Shown here: in pieces, positions 49,330 to 60,631 of the stretch
Layout: the number at the start of each line of letters is the position of its first letter
How positions within the stretch are numbered: position 1 is the first letter of the stretch
Assembly (NCBI GenBank): GCA_963761115.1
Contig: CAVXFS010000004.1
Location: forward strand, 372,001 to 436,000
Direction of reading: 5' to 3'
DNA from: CAVXFS01 sp963761115
GTDB taxonomy: Bacteria > Pseudomonadota > Gammaproteobacteria > Burkholderiales > Gallionellaceae
DNA: 64,000 nt
Notes under the pieces: generated by a model
Database searches by the model: none
The model's input: only the letters and a program-made list of their open reading frames with translations
What the model was told of the DNA's origin: nothing
Translations under genes and position numbers: made by a program

Positions 49330-51825
49330 ATGTCAACGCAGGAAAAACATCCCGTCACAATCAACTGGAAGGCCGGTGCCGGCACAACTTCCGTCAAGCA
49401 ATTGTTCATCGACCGGTTGACCTATACGGTAGGCAAGGATTTCATCACTGCAACGGATCGCGACAGATTTTATACCGCCGCGTTCGTGGCGCGTGACTAT
49501 ATGGCCGAGCGCTGGATGGAGACGATGCGCAGTTACTACATCAACGACGCCAAGCGGATCTATTATTTTTCCATGGAATTCCTGATGGGCCGTTCGTTGA
49601 TGAATAGCCTGCTCAATCTGGGTGTCGACCAGCTATTCCATCAGGAACTGGCGAAGCTGGGCATCGACCTTGACAGCATACGCGAGCAGGAGCATGACGC
49701 CGCGCTGGGGAATGGTGGCCTGGGCAGGCTGGCCGCCTGTTTCCTGGATTCCATGGCGACACTTGGCCTGCCTGGTTATGGCTACGGCATCCGTTATGAG
49801 TATGGAATATTTGCGCAGAGAATTGAAAATGGCTGCCAGGTGGAACATCCGGACAACTGGCTGCGTTACGGCAATCCGTGGGAATTCGCCCGTGCCGAAG
49901 TGCTGTTCAGGATCCAGTTCCACGGGCGCGTAGTGCAGTTTGCCCATGGGCCGGATGCGACACGCTATCACTGGGTGGATACCGACGACGTGATGGCGAT
50001 GGCATACGACACGCCGATTCCCGGCTACGATAACGGCACCGTCAACAATATGCGGCTGTGGACGGCGAAGTCGACGCGTGATTTCGATCTGCACTATTTT
50101 AACGAGGGAAATTACATTCAGGCGGTGGCAGACAAGAACGAGTCCGAGAACCTGTCCAAGGTACTGTACCCGGACGATACCACGGTGATGGGGCGCGAGC
50201 TGCGCCTCAAGCAGCAATACTTTTTCGTCTGCGCCTCTTTGCAGGATGTGCTGTTCCGCTACGGTAAATACCACGACAATTTCGATGCATTGCCGGACAA
50301 GGTCGCAATCCAGCTGAACGATACCCACCCGTCCATCGCCATCGCAGAACTGATGCGCGTGCTGGTGGACTTGCATCACCTCGACTGGGACAAGGCCTGG
50401 GACCTATGCGTACGCACCTTCGCCTACACCAACCACACGCTGATGCCGGAGGCGCTGGAAACCTGGCCGGTAGCCATGTTCGAGAACATCCTGCCGCGCC
50501 ACATGCAGATCATTTACGAGATAAATCAGCGTTTCCTCAAGGACGTCATGCACCGGTTTCCCGGTGATACCGACATGCTGCGTCGCATGTCGCTGATCGA
50601 TGAGGAAGGCGGCCGGCGCATCCGCATGGCACACCTGGCCATCGTCGGAAGCCACAAGGTGAACGGCGTGGCGAAGATCCATACTGAATTGATGAGGCAG
50701 ACCATCTTCGCCGATTTTGACCGCATGTATCCTGGCAAGATCGTCAACCTGACCAACGGCATCACGCCGCGTCGCTGGCTTAACCAGGCCAACCCGCGCT
50801 TGTCGGCGCTGATCACCTCGCGCATCGGTAATGGCTGGCTCAAGGATCTGAGCCAGTTGCAGCAACTGATACCGCTGGCTGATGATGCCGGATTCCGTGC
50901 GCAATTTGCCGCAGTCAAACGCGCCAACAAGGAGCGCCTTGCCTTGCTGATAAAAGAGAAGCTGAATATCGAGGTAAATCCGGATTCCCTGTTCGATGTG
51001 CAGATCAAGCGCATCCATGAATATAAACGCCAGTTGCTTAACCTGTTGCATGTAGTGACACTATATAACCGCATCCGCTCTGATCCATCCGAGGTGCATA
51101 TCCCGCGTACGGTGATCTTCGGCGGCAAGGCGGCGCCAGGCTATGACATGGCCAAGCTGATCATCAAGCTGATCAATGATGTCGCCGATATCGTCAACAA
51201 CGATCCGCATATGCGTGGTCGGCTGAAAGTGGTGTTCGTGCCGAATTACGATGTCACGACCGCCGAGGACATCATTCCCGCAGCCGACCTTTCCGAGCAG
51301 ATCTCCACTGCCGGCACCGAAGCCTCAGGCACCAGCAACATGAAGCTGGCTCTGAACGGTGCGCTGACCATGGGCACGCGAGACGGCGCCAATGTCGAGA
51401 TCGGAGAGGAAGTGGGCGAAGACAATATCTTCTTTTTTGGCCTGGAGGCGAATGAGGTCGTCAGGATAAAGGCGGCAGGCTATGACCCGGCGGAAATTTG
51501 TCGTGGCAATGGAGAACTGTGCGAATCGCTCGACATGATAGCCGGCGGTTTTTTCTCTGCGGACCAGAAGGAACGATTCAAGCCTGTAGTCGATTCGCTA
51601 TTGTACCGGGACAATTTCCTGGTACTGGCGGATTACGCGGCCTTCATCGCGCGCCAACAGGATGTTGAAGAGGCTTACCGGGATCCGGAACTATGGGTGA
51701 GGAAGTCGATCCTGAATGTGGCCAATATGGGGAAATTCTCCAGCGACCATACCATTTCACAATATGCCCGGGAGATCTGGTCGGCAGAGCCGGTGCTGCA
51801 ACCGGATCAGCATATCAGTTTCTGA
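49330..51825 (+). CDS. glgP: Glycogen/starch phosphorylase
   Basis: PLP-dependent phosphorylase releasing glucose 1-phosphate from alpha-glucans; 831 residues, normal for the family. Motifs include the N-terminal YYFSMEFLMGRSL, ALGNGGLGRLAACFLDS, GYGIRYEYGIF, NDTHPSIAIAELMRVLVD and the PLP lysine segment EASGTSNMKLALNGALTMGT. ATG 49330 is the usual family start. No other glg genes are nearby. Glucose 1-phosphate would feed glucose 6-phosphate to zwf/pgl/gnd. Confidence 0.95.
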   Translation: MSTQEKHPVTINWKAGAGTTSVKQLFIDRLTYTVGKDFITATDRDRFYTAAFVARDYMAERWMETMRSYYINDAKRIYYFSMEFLMGRSLMNSLLNLGVDQLFHQELAKLGIDLDSIREQEHDAALGNGGLGRLAACFLDSMATLGLPGYGYGIRYEYGIFAQRIENGCQVEHPDNWLRYGNPWEFARAEVLFRIQFHGRVVQFAHGPDATRYHWVDTDDVMAMAYDTPIPGYDNGTVNNMRLWTAKSTRDFDLHYFNEGNYIQAVADKNESENLSKVLYPDDTTVMGRELRLKQQYFFVCASLQDVLFRYGKYHDNFDALPDKVAIQLNDTHPSIAIAELMRVLVDLHHLDWDKAWDLCVRTFAYTNHTLMPEALETWPVAMFENILPRHMQIIYEINQRFLKDVMHRFPGDTDMLRRMSLIDEEGGRRIRMAHLAIVGSHKVNGVAKIHTELMRQTIFADFDRMYPGKIVNLTNGITPRRWLNQANPRLSALITSRIGNGWLKDLSQLQQLIPLADDAGFRAQFAAVKRANKERLALLIKEKLNIEVNPDSLFDVQIKRIHEYKRQLLNLLHVVTLYNRIRSDPSEVHIPRTVIFGGKAAPGYDMAKLIIKLINDVADIVNNDPHMRGRLKVVFVPNYDVTTAEDIIPAADLSEQISTAGTEASGTSNMKLALNGALTMGTRDGANVEIGEEVGEDNIFFFGLEANEVVRIKAAGYDPAEICRGNGELCESLDMIAGGFFSADQKERFKPVVDSLLYRDNFLVLADYAAFIARQQDVEEAYRDPELWVRKSILNVANMGKFSSDHTISQYAREIWSAEPVLQPDQHISF

Positions 51826-51849
51826 CCGTGACCCTGGCCTGAATGCGCG

Positions 51850-52797
51850 TCACTCACTGATACAGTTCCGTCCGGCGACACGAGCACGCTGCACTGCTTC
51901 GGTGATCTGTTTGAGCGCCTCATCGATCGAACTCTTTTCGTTAATTTCGGCCAGGCCGATGGAAGCTGTTACGCCGGGAAGGGCATCTCCGCTGGGCGTG
52001 ACGATATGCGCTTCGCGTATCTGGGCCAGTAACCTGTCTGCAGCCTTGTGGGCTTCGCCCAAAGATGTGCCGGGCAGAAATATGGCGAAGTTCTTGCCCT
52101 GGTAACGTGCTGCCTGGTCATTGGGTCGCAGGCAGTTCAATATGGTCTGTGCAACGGAACGCATGGCCTGGTCTCCGCCCAGGCCTCCGTGTGCTTCATT
52201 GTATTGCCTGAAATTGTCGATGCTCAGCATCATCATCGCGGCCAGCGAATGATTGACCGAGCAGCGATAGATCTGCCGTCCAAAGATCTGGTACATCCAC
52301 TTGCTGTTATACAGCCCGGTCAATTCATCCACATGGTTGAGGCCGATATAGCCCATGTGCTTTTCCGAACCGGCATAATCTTCCTCGTCGACCGGTTTGC
52401 GCAATGCCACGATATTGAGCAGGTTGATCGCAGCCTGGTGCGAACCATTGACCAGTGCCCAGATCGCCGCGTGATCGATCTCGAGCAGCGTGCTGTCGGT
52501 ATCTGCGACCAGGAAGGCGTACGATTTTTCGTCGTCCAGGATGGATAGTTCGCCTATCGATTCGCCCGGGCCGAACATCGCGATGGGTTCGTTGTCCGCG
52601 TCGCCGGTATTGACCCGCAGGCGTCCGGACATGATGATGACCACCTTGTCATGGCTTTCGCCAGGCGACATAAATACCTGTCCGGCTGCAAGATTGAGCT
52701 GGCGTGCATTGCCCAGGTGACGGTCCAGATGTTCATATGCGACACCTGAAAACAACGGCACGTGCTTGAGCAAACTTATGACTTCTTCGGCTTTCAC
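51850..52797 (-). CDS. Cyclic nucleotide-binding domain plus degenerate GGDEF protein
   Basis: A 315-residue soluble protein. Residues about 5-120 form a cNMP-binding beta-roll (GQVFMSPGESHDKVVIIMSG, FGPGESIGELSILDD). Residues about 150-315 form a GGDEF-fold domain whose signature is RYQGKNFAIF in place of RxGGDEF, so it should not make c-di-GMP and more likely acts as a binding or interaction module. GTG 52797 is preferred since GGGGAA lies 6 bases upstream; the frame stays open to 52938. It is divergent from trpF. Confidence 0.82.
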   Translation of the reverse strand: MKAEEVISLLKHVPLFSGVAYEHLDRHLGNARQLNLAAGQVFMSPGESHDKVVIIMSGRLRVNTGDADNEPIAMFGPGESIGELSILDDEKSYAFLVADTDSTLLEIDHAAIWALVNGSHQAAINLLNIVALRKPVDEEDYAGSEKHMGYIGLNHVDELTGLYNSKWMYQIFGRQIYRCSVNHSLAAMMMLSIDNFRQYNEAHGGLGGDQAMRSVAQTILNCLRPNDQAARYQGKNFAIFLPGTSLGEAHKAADRLLAQIREAHIVTPSGDALPGVTASIGLAEINEKSSIDEALKQITEAVQRARVAGRNCISE

Positions 52798-52993
52798 GAT
52801 CAATTCCCCGCTGGTAACGAGTGACGGGCATCCCGTGCGTGCAACATCCGGCTGGTGTGCGCACGCAGGAATAGTGCCCGGATTATAGCCTGACAGGCCA
52901 TTTTCACTCCATGAATTTTGCGGCCCGCCGGATTGCACTTACAATGCCCAATTGCCATGCCCGGCCAGTGTCGGGCTGCCAGGATTATTGCCA

Positions 52994-53606
52994 ATGACCC
53001 GAATCAAGATTTGTGGAATCACCCGTGTGGAAGATGCCAGGGCCGCAGCGCAAAGCGGCGCGGATGCGCTCGGCATGGTGTTTTATGGCCAGAGCCCGCG
53101 TAATGTATCAGCGCAACAGGCCGCGCAGTTGATGCAGGCGGTACCGCCATTCGTGACGACCGTGGGATTGTTCGTCAATCCTGCGGCAGCCGAGGTGCGT
53201 GATGTGCTGAGCCGGGTTGTACTGGACGTGTTGCAGTTCCATGGCGAGGAGACCCCCGAGTTTTGCGCGCAATTCAAGCGACCATGGCTCAAGGCGATCC
53301 GGGTCAGGCCGGGGGTGGATTTGCTACAATGCGCGGCCCGTTATGCCGGGGCGCAGGGTTTGTTGCTGGATGCCTACATCGACGGCACGCACGGCGGCAC
53401 CGGTGCAACGTTCGACTGGGGACTGATCCCGCATGACCTGCCGCTGCCGGTGGTGCTGTCCGGCGGTCTGCATGCCGGCAATGTGGCGGAGGCGATCCGG
53501 CAGGTGCGGCCCTACGCGGTGGATGTGTCCAGCGGCGTGGAAGCAGGCAAGGGAATCAAGGATGCGGACAAGATCGCCGCGTTCATGCAAAAGGTAAAAC
53601 AGACTG

Positions 53607-53626
<20 letters not shown>
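52994..53626 (+). CDS. trpF: Phosphoribosylanthranilate isomerase
   Basis: Amadori isomerase of tryptophan synthesis, 210 residues. The N-terminal RIKICGITRVEDA contains the catalytic Cys; the catalytic Asp is in LLDAYIDGTHGGTG; and the phosphate site is VLSGGLHAGNV with VDVSSGVE. It overlaps trpB by 20 bases, so trpFBA is translationally linked. TrpC and TrpD are not in the window. Confidence 0.95.
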
Positions 53627-54799
<1,173 letters not shown>

Positions 54800-54803
<4 letters not shown>

Positions 54804-55597
54804 GCCGCATCCAGACTGCCTTCGAGAAACTCAAGTTGCACGGGCGCCGCGCGCTGATCCCGTTTGTCACTGCGGGTGATCCCCGTCCCGGGGTCACGGT
54901 GCCCTTACTGCATGCGTTGGTGGCAGCAGGCGCGGACGTGATCGAGTTGGGCGTGCCGTTCTCCGACCCGATGGCGGACGGTCCGACCATCCAGCGCGCG
55001 TCGGAGCGCGCGCTGAAACATCATGTCGGACTGCGCGACGTGCTCGGCATGGTGGCGGAATTCCGCAAACAGGACAGCACGACACCGGTGGTGCTGATGG
55101 GCTACGGCAACCCGATCGAGGCGATGGGCTGGGAAGCATTCGCCAAACGCTGCGCCGAGGTCGGCGTGGATGGCGTGCTGACCGTGGATTTTCCGCCGGA
55201 AGAGAGCCATGAGGCATTCGGCCACCTGCAGCGGCACGGCATCGACCCGATCTTCCTGCTGGCGCCGACCACCAGCGACGAGCGTATCGAAAGGGTGGCC
55301 AAGCAGGCGCGCGGCTATGTCTATTATGTCTCGCTCAAGGGCGTGACCGGCGCCGGCAACCTGGACCTGGGCGAGATCGAAAAAAAGATCCCGCAGTTGC
55401 GAAAGCATATCGGGTTGCCGATAGGCGTCGGCTTCGGCATCCGCGATGCGGACACGGCGCGCGCGGTGTCGCGCCTGTGCGACGGCGTGGTGGTGGGCAG
55501 CCGCATCGTGCAGGAGATCGAGGATTCGGCAGAACAGGACGTGGTCGCCAACGTGAGCAAGCTGGTGCATTCGTTGCGCGTGGCGATAGACCAATAA
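54800..55597 (+). CDS. trpA: Tryptophan synthase alpha chain
   Basis: Cleaves indole-3-glycerol phosphate to indole and channels it to TrpB; 265 residues. The catalytic Glu is in DVIELGVPFSDPMADGP and the catalytic Asp in LTVDFPPEES. The phosphate loop is GVTGAGNL with GFGIRDADTA. The start overlaps the trpB stop by 4 bases (GTGA), using a GTG codon. Confidence 0.96.
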
Positions 55598-55631
55598 TGC
55601 AGGTTGGGTCAGATGAAGATGGAGGTATGAA

Positions 55632-56516
55632 ATGAGCTGGTTCCAGAAACTGTTACCCCCCAAGATCAAGCGTCGCGAGAACATCGACGACAAGAAGAAC
55701 GTGCCGGAAGGCCTGTGGCACAAGTGCCCGTCCTGCCAGGCGGTGCTGTATCACTCCGACCTGGAGAAGAATCTCAGCGTCTGCCCCAAGTGCAACTATC
55801 ATCACCGCATCACCGCGCGCTCGCGCCTGAACTGGCTGCTGGATGGCGAAGGCCGCTTCGAGATCGGCGCCGAAGTGCTGCCGCTGGACGCGCTGAAATT
55901 CAAGGATAGCCGCAAATACAGCGAACGCCTGAAGGCGGGCAGGAAGGATACCGGCGAGGACGATGCGCTGGTGGTGATGCAGGGCAGCATCCACGGCATC
56001 CCGCTGGTGGTCGCCGCATTTGAATTCAGTTTCATGGGCGGTTCCATGGGGTCGGTGGTGGGCGAGCGATTCGTGCGCGGCGTGCAACTTGCCACCGAAT
56101 CGAAGATGCCATTCGTCTGCTTCGCCGCCAGCGGTGGCGCGCGCATGCAGGAAGGCCTGCTGTCGCTGATGCAGATGGCCAAGACCTGCGCCGCCATCAC
56201 CCAGCTGAGCCTGGCGCGGGTGCCCTTCATCTCGGTGCTGACCGATCCGACCATGGGTGGCGTTTCCGCCAGCTTTGCCTTCATGGGCGACGTGGTGATA
56301 GCCGAGCCCGGCGCGCTGATCGGCTTTGCCGGCGCGCGCGTGATCGAGCAGACCGTGCGCGAGACGCTGCCGGAAGGTTTCCAGCGCGCCGAGTTCCTGC
56401 TCGATCACGGCGCCATAGACATGATCGTGGACCGGCGCGAGATGACCAGGCAACTGGCGACATTGCTCACGTTGCTGACAAGACAGCCGGCGGTGGCGGA
56501 GATCGAGGCGGCTTGA
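55632..56516 (+). CDS. accD: Acetyl-CoA carboxylase carboxyltransferase subunit beta
   Basis: Beta subunit of the carboxyltransferase that makes malonyl-CoA; 294 residues. A four-cysteine zinc ribbon is visible near residues 34-56 (KCPSCQAV and CPKCNYHH). The catalytic core has GSMGSVVGER, CFAASGGARMQEG and DPTMGGVSASFA. It follows trpA by 34 bases; trpA-accD-folC linkage is conserved in beta- and gammaproteobacteria. Confidence 0.96.
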   Translation: MSWFQKLLPPKIKRRENIDDKKNVPEGLWHKCPSCQAVLYHSDLEKNLSVCPKCNYHHRITARSRLNWLLDGEGRFEIGAEVLPLDALKFKDSRKYSERLKAGRKDTGEDDALVVMQGSIHGIPLVVAAFEFSFMGGSMGSVVGERFVRGVQLATESKMPFVCFAASGGARMQEGLLSLMQMAKTCAAITQLSLARVPFISVLTDPTMGGVSASFAFMGDVVIAEPGALIGFAGARVIEQTVRETLPEGFQRAEFLLDHGAIDMIVDRREMTRQLATLLTLLTRQPAVAEIEAA

Positions 56517-56607
56517 GGCGCAGGTTGGGCTGAATGAAATGAAGCCCAACATTGGCCTTATTTAGGAATGCGTTATGTTGGGCTTCGCTGCGCTCAACCC
56601 AACCTAC
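56517..56607. repeat. GTTGGGCT palindromic intergenic repeat, copy 3
   Basis: Two inverted halves, AGGTTGGGCTGAATGAAATG with AAGCCCAAC, and GTTGGGCTTCGCTGCGCTC with AACCCAACCT, fill the accD-folC gap. Any polycistronic message must pass two hairpins here. Confidence 0.75.
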
Positions 56608-56645
56608 TCAATTTATATGGGCGTTTTCCCATTGCCCCGCGATCA

Positions 56646-57911
56646 ATGCCTGCTACGCTGGCCGACTGGCTGACCTACCTCGAATCCCTGCACCCCAAGA
56701 CCATCGCGCTCGGCCTGGAGCGGGTGGCACAGGTCAGGCAGCAACTCGACCTGAAACCCGGATTTCCCCTTATCGCAGTCGGCGGCACCAACGGCAAGGG
56801 CTCGGTGTGCGCGTTGCTGGAAAGCATGCTGCACGCTGCCGGTTACCGTGTCGGCTGCTACACCTCGCCGCACCTGCTGGACTACAACGAGCGTGTGCGC
56901 ATTGCAAAGAAACAGGCGAGCGATGCAGAGTTGTGTGCTTCATTTGAAGCAATCGAGCTGGCGCGCGGCGATATCCCGCTCACCTATTTCGAGTTCGGCA
57001 CGCTTGCCGCGATGCAGTGCTTCATCGCGCACCGGGTGGAGGTCGCGATCCTCGAAGTGGGGCTGGGCGGCAGGCTGGATGCGGTGAATGTGTTCGACGC
57101 CGATTGCGCGGTGGTGAGCAGCGTGGGCATCGACCATACCGAATACCTGGGCGAGACGCGCGAGCAGATCGCGTTCGAGAAGGCGGGGATCTTTCGCCGC
57201 GGCAAGGTCGCGCTGTTCGGCGATGCGGACATGCCGGCAACCATCGCATCGGAAGCGCAGCGCATCGGCGCGGTGTTGTGGCGATCGGGGCATGAATATT
57301 GGAGCGCAGGAGATGGCCAGTGGGATTTTCACGGGGTTATCGGAACGCGCAATGCCTTGCCATTGCCTGCCTTGCGCGGCGCCTGCCAACTCAACAACGC
57401 CAGCACGGCACTGGCGGCACTGGATGCGCTGAAGGATGAACTGCCGGTGGAGATGCAGGCGGTGCGGCGCGGGCTGGTCGAGGTGGAATTGCCGGGGCGT
57501 TTCCAGGTGCTGCCGGGTCGTCCGCAGATCATTCTGGACGTGGCGCATAATCCGCAGGCGGCGCAGGTGCTGGCACAGAATCTGGCCGGCATGCCGCCTT
57601 GTCCGCGTACCATTGCGGTGTTTGCGATGCTCAAGGACAAGGATGTGGCAGGGGTGGTACGGGCGCTAAAGGGCAGTGTGGATATCTGGCTGGTGGCGGG
57701 TATCGACGCAGCGCGCGGGGCGAGTGCCGGCGACCTGACGGCAGTGTTGCGCGCCGAGGCGGTCGAGGGTGATTCTTTGGCTTTCTCATCCGTGCAACAG
57801 GCATTGCTGCATGCCTGCAATATGGCGGCCGAAAATGATAGAATCCTGGTCTTCGGTTCATTCTTTACGGTGGCGGATGTCATGCGCGTGCGCGGTTTGC
57901 ACCTCGCTTGA
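56646..57911 (+). CDS. folC: Dihydrofolate synthase / folylpolyglutamate synthase
   Basis: ATP-dependent enzyme adding glutamate to dihydropteroate and folates; 421 residues. The P-loop is IAVGGTNGKGSVCALLESML, followed by SPHLLDYNERVRI, VGLGGRLDAVNVFD, DHTEYLG and DVAHNPQAA. ATG 56646 (MPATLADWLTYLESLHP) matches family starts; the frame extends 26 codons into the repeat but that part is repeat DNA. dedD follows closely. Confidence 0.95.
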   Translation: MPATLADWLTYLESLHPKTIALGLERVAQVRQQLDLKPGFPLIAVGGTNGKGSVCALLESMLHAAGYRVGCYTSPHLLDYNERVRIAKKQASDAELCASFEAIELARGDIPLTYFEFGTLAAMQCFIAHRVEVAILEVGLGGRLDAVNVFDADCAVVSSVGIDHTEYLGETREQIAFEKAGIFRRGKVALFGDADMPATIASEAQRIGAVLWRSGHEYWSAGDGQWDFHGVIGTRNALPLPALRGACQLNNASTALAALDALKDELPVEMQAVRRGLVEVELPGRFQVLPGRPQIILDVAHNPQAAQVLAQNLAGMPPCPRTIAVFAMLKDKDVAGVVRALKGSVDIWLVAGIDAARGASAGDLTAVLRAEAVEGDSLAFSSVQQALLHACNMAAENDRILVFGSFFTVADVMRVRGLHLA

Positions 57912-57928
57912 GGGTCGATAAACAGACG

Positions 57929-58567
57929 ATGGCGAAACAGCAGAAGACGGATGATGAAGACAGCCTGAAGCGGCGCGCACGGCGACGCCTGATCGGTGCA
58001 GTGGCGCTGACCACGGTGGTCGTGGTGGTGCTGCCCATGGTGCTGGACAAGGAACCCAGGTCGGTCGACCAGAATATCGAGCTGCGCATTCCCGACAAGG
58101 ACAAGGTCGGTGAATTCAACCCCAAAATGGAACCGGTGCCGGCAGAATCGCCCGCTGCCGTTCCGAGAGAACCTGAAGCTGTTGACAATTCTGCTGCCAC
58201 CCCGGCGCAGCAACAAGCCAAGCCGGCTAAAACTGAACCAGTAAAACCCGAACCGGTAAAAACTGAAACGGCAAAACCCGCAACCAAGGCAGTCGTCGCC
58301 AAGCCTGCCGGGAAGCCGGCTGGCGAACCTCCCACGGCTGCTGTGCAATCCGGTTTTGTGGTGCAGATCGGCGCGTATGCGAGCGAACAGACTGCCCAGG
58401 AAGTCGAGAAAAAGCTGGTCCAGCAAGACATCAAGGCCTATATCGACAAGGCTGGAAGCATGTCGCGCGTCAGGGTAGGCCCATTCAAGACGCGCGAGGA
58501 AGCGGACAAGGTTCATGCCACGCTGGCACTGCAGGGGCTGAACCCGATCGTGGTGCCGTTGAAGTAG
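57929..58567 (+). CDS. dedD: SPOR domain protein, DedD-like
   Basis: Cell-division-associated inner-membrane protein, 212 residues. A membrane helix near residues 22-40 (LIGAVALTTVVVVVLPMVL) is followed by a Pro/Lys-rich linker of about 80 residues (TEPVKPEPVKTETAKP) and a C-terminal SPOR domain (FVVQIGAYASEQTAQEVEKK, SRVRVGPFKTREEADK) that binds denuded septal glycan. ATG 57929 is used; a TTG seven codons upstream is possible. The order folC-dedD-cvpA-purF is conserved. Confidence 0.93.
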   Translation: MAKQQKTDDEDSLKRRARRRLIGAVALTTVVVVVLPMVLDKEPRSVDQNIELRIPDKDKVGEFNPKMEPVPAESPAAVPREPEAVDNSAATPAQQQAKPAKTEPVKPEPVKTETAKPATKAVVAKPAGKPAGEPPTAAVQSGFVVQIGAYASEQTAQEVEKKLVQQDIKAYIDKAGSMSRVRVGPFKTREEADKVHATLALQGLNPIVVPLK

Positions 58568-58571
58568 CGCA

Positions 58572-59060
58572 ATGAGCGGGTTCGATTACGCGGTCATCGC
58601 AATTCTGGCATTGTCGGTGATTTTCGGGTGGTGGCGCGGACTGGTTTACGAGGTATTGTCGCTGGCGGGGTGGGTGGTTGCATTGGTGGTGTCGCGGCTG
58701 TTTGCCGAGAAACTGGCGCCGCTGTTGCCGCTGGCGCAGGAATACTTGAGGTTGACTGTGGCGTATGCGCTGTTGTTCATGTGCACATTGCTTGCCTGCG
58801 GCGTGGTGGCGTGGCTGCTGTCCAGGCTGGTGAAGCTGGTCGGCCTTGGCTGGCTGGACAGCTCGCTGGGAGCGGTATTCGGCGCGTTGCGCGGGGTGCT
58901 GGTATTGCTGGTGCTGGTATTGCTGGCTGGATTGACCGGATTGCCGCATCAGGCATTCTGGCAAAGCGCGGGCTTGAGCAGGCCGATGGAACGCATGGCA
59001 GTGCAAGCCAAAGTCTGGTTGCCGGATAACGTGGCACAGAAAATTCATTATCAGAACTGA
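58572..59060 (+). CDS. cvpA: CvpA family membrane protein
   Basis: A 162-residue protein with four predicted helices (starting FDYAVIAILALSVIFGWWRG). CvpA is needed for colicin V export in E. coli and is linked to envelope homeostasis; its biochemical role is not settled. It starts 4 bases after dedD and is followed by purF after 17 bases, the classical cvpA-purF pair. Confidence 0.93.
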   Translation: MSGFDYAVIAILALSVIFGWWRGLVYEVLSLAGWVVALVVSRLFAEKLAPLLPLAQEYLRLTVAYALLFMCTLLACGVVAWLLSRLVKLVGLGWLDSSLGAVFGALRGVLVLLVLVLLAGLTGLPHQAFWQSAGLSRPMERMAVQAKVWLPDNVAQKIHYQN

Positions 59061-59077
59061 CATCACTGGAAATATAT

Positions 59078-60595
59078 ATGTGCGGCATTCTTGGTGTTGT
59101 AGCGCAAACTCCCGTCAACCAGTTGCTGTATGACGGCCTGCAGGTATTGCAGCATCGCGGGCAGGATGCTGCGGGGATTGCCACGATCCATGATAATACC
59201 TTCCACCTGCACAAGGGCAACGGGCTGGTGCGCGACGTGTTCCGCACCCGGCACATGCGCTCGCTGCAGGGCAACGCCGGCATTGCCCATGTGCGCTACC
59301 CGACGGCAGGCTCGGCCATCGACCACAACGAAGCGCAACCGTTCTATGTCAATTCTCCATTCGGCATCGTGCTCGGCCATAACGGCAACCTGACCAACAC
59401 GGCGCAGTTGCAGCAGGAACTGTTCCTGGATGACCGGCGCCACGTCAACACCAATTCCGATTCAGAAGTCCTGCTCAATGTGCTGGCGCACGAATTGCAG
59501 GATGAATGCAAGCTGCCGCGCCTCAATCCCAAGTCCATCTTTTCCGCAGTCGCCGGCGTGCATGAGCGTTGCCGCGGGGCCTATGCGGTGGTGGCGATGA
59601 TCGCCGGTTATGGACTGCTGGCTTTTCGCGATGTCCATGGCATCCGGCCGCTGGTGATCGGCGGCCATGAGACCGAACAGGGGATCGATTACCTGATCGC
59701 GTCGGAAAGCGTCGCGCTGGATACGCTGGGTTACAAACTGATCCGCGATGTCGCGCCCGGCGAAGCCGTGTTCATCGACTTCGAGGGCAATTTCCATAGC
59801 CAGCAATGCGCGCCGCAGGCATCGCTCAACCCGTGCATCTTCGAATATGTCTATCTGGCCAGGCCCGATTCGGTGATCGACGGCATCTCGGTATACGAGA
59901 CGCGTCTGAACATGGGTGAATTCCTGGCAGAAAAGATCAGGCGCGAATGGCAGCAGCACGATATAGACGTGGTGATCCCGATACCGGACTCCAGTCGCCC
60001 CAGTGCGCTGCAGTTGGCCTATCACCTGAACATCCCGTTCCGCGAGGGCTTCGTCAAGAACCGCTACATCGGCCGCACTTTCATCATGCCGGGGCAGGCG
60101 ATGCGCAAGAAGTCGGTGCGCCAGAAGCTGAATGCGATCAGCGTGGAATTCCGGGGCAAGAACGTGCTGCTGGTGGACGATTCCATCGTGCGCGGCACCA
60201 CCAGCAGCGAGATCGTGCAGATGGCGCGCGAGGCCGGCGCGAACAAGGTCTACTTCGCTTCCGCCGCACCGCCGGTGCGCTTCCCCAACGTGTACGGCAT
60301 CGACATGCCGTCGCGCAGCGAACTGATCGCCACCGGGCGCGATGATGAGGAGATCTGCCGCGAGATCGGCGCCGACCGGCTTATCTACCAGGATATCGAG
60401 GACCTCAAGGCGGCCGTGCAAAAGGCCAACCCGTCGATACGAAATTTTGATGCGTCCTGCTTTGACGGCAAGTACATCACCGGCGATGTTACCGCCGAGT
60501 TTCTCGACCTGGTCGAGGCGGCGCGCGGCAACGGCAAGGCCAACACGAATGACGACATCAACCAGCTCGACCTCAACCTGGCAGTCAGCGATTAA
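59078..60595 (+). CDS. purF: Amidophosphoribosyltransferase
   Basis: First committed enzyme of purine synthesis, making phosphoribosylamine from PRPP and glutamine; 505 residues. The N-terminal nucleophile is Cys2 in MCGILGVVAQ (no propeptide). The glutaminase segment RHMRSLQGNAGIAHVRYPTA and the PRPP loop VLLVDDSIVRGTTSSEIV are intact. It is the last gene of the cluster. Confidence 0.97.
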   Translation: MCGILGVVAQTPVNQLLYDGLQVLQHRGQDAAGIATIHDNTFHLHKGNGLVRDVFRTRHMRSLQGNAGIAHVRYPTAGSAIDHNEAQPFYVNSPFGIVLGHNGNLTNTAQLQQELFLDDRRHVNTNSDSEVLLNVLAHELQDECKLPRLNPKSIFSAVAGVHERCRGAYAVVAMIAGYGLLAFRDVHGIRPLVIGGHETEQGIDYLIASESVALDTLGYKLIRDVAPGEAVFIDFEGNFHSQQCAPQASLNPCIFEYVYLARPDSVIDGISVYETRLNMGEFLAEKIRREWQQHDIDVVIPIPDSSRPSALQLAYHLNIPFREGFVKNRYIGRTFIMPGQAMRKKSVRQKLNAISVEFRGKNVLLVDDSIVRGTTSSEIVQMAREAGANKVYFASAAPPVRFPNVYGIDMPSRSELIATGRDDEEICREIGADRLIYQDIEDLKAAVQKANPSIRNFDASCFDGKYITGDVTAEFLDLVEAARGNGKANTNDDINQLDLNLAVSD

Positions 60596-60631
60596 TGATA
60601 CCGGCATACCAGTGTCAGCGCGGATGTGAAC

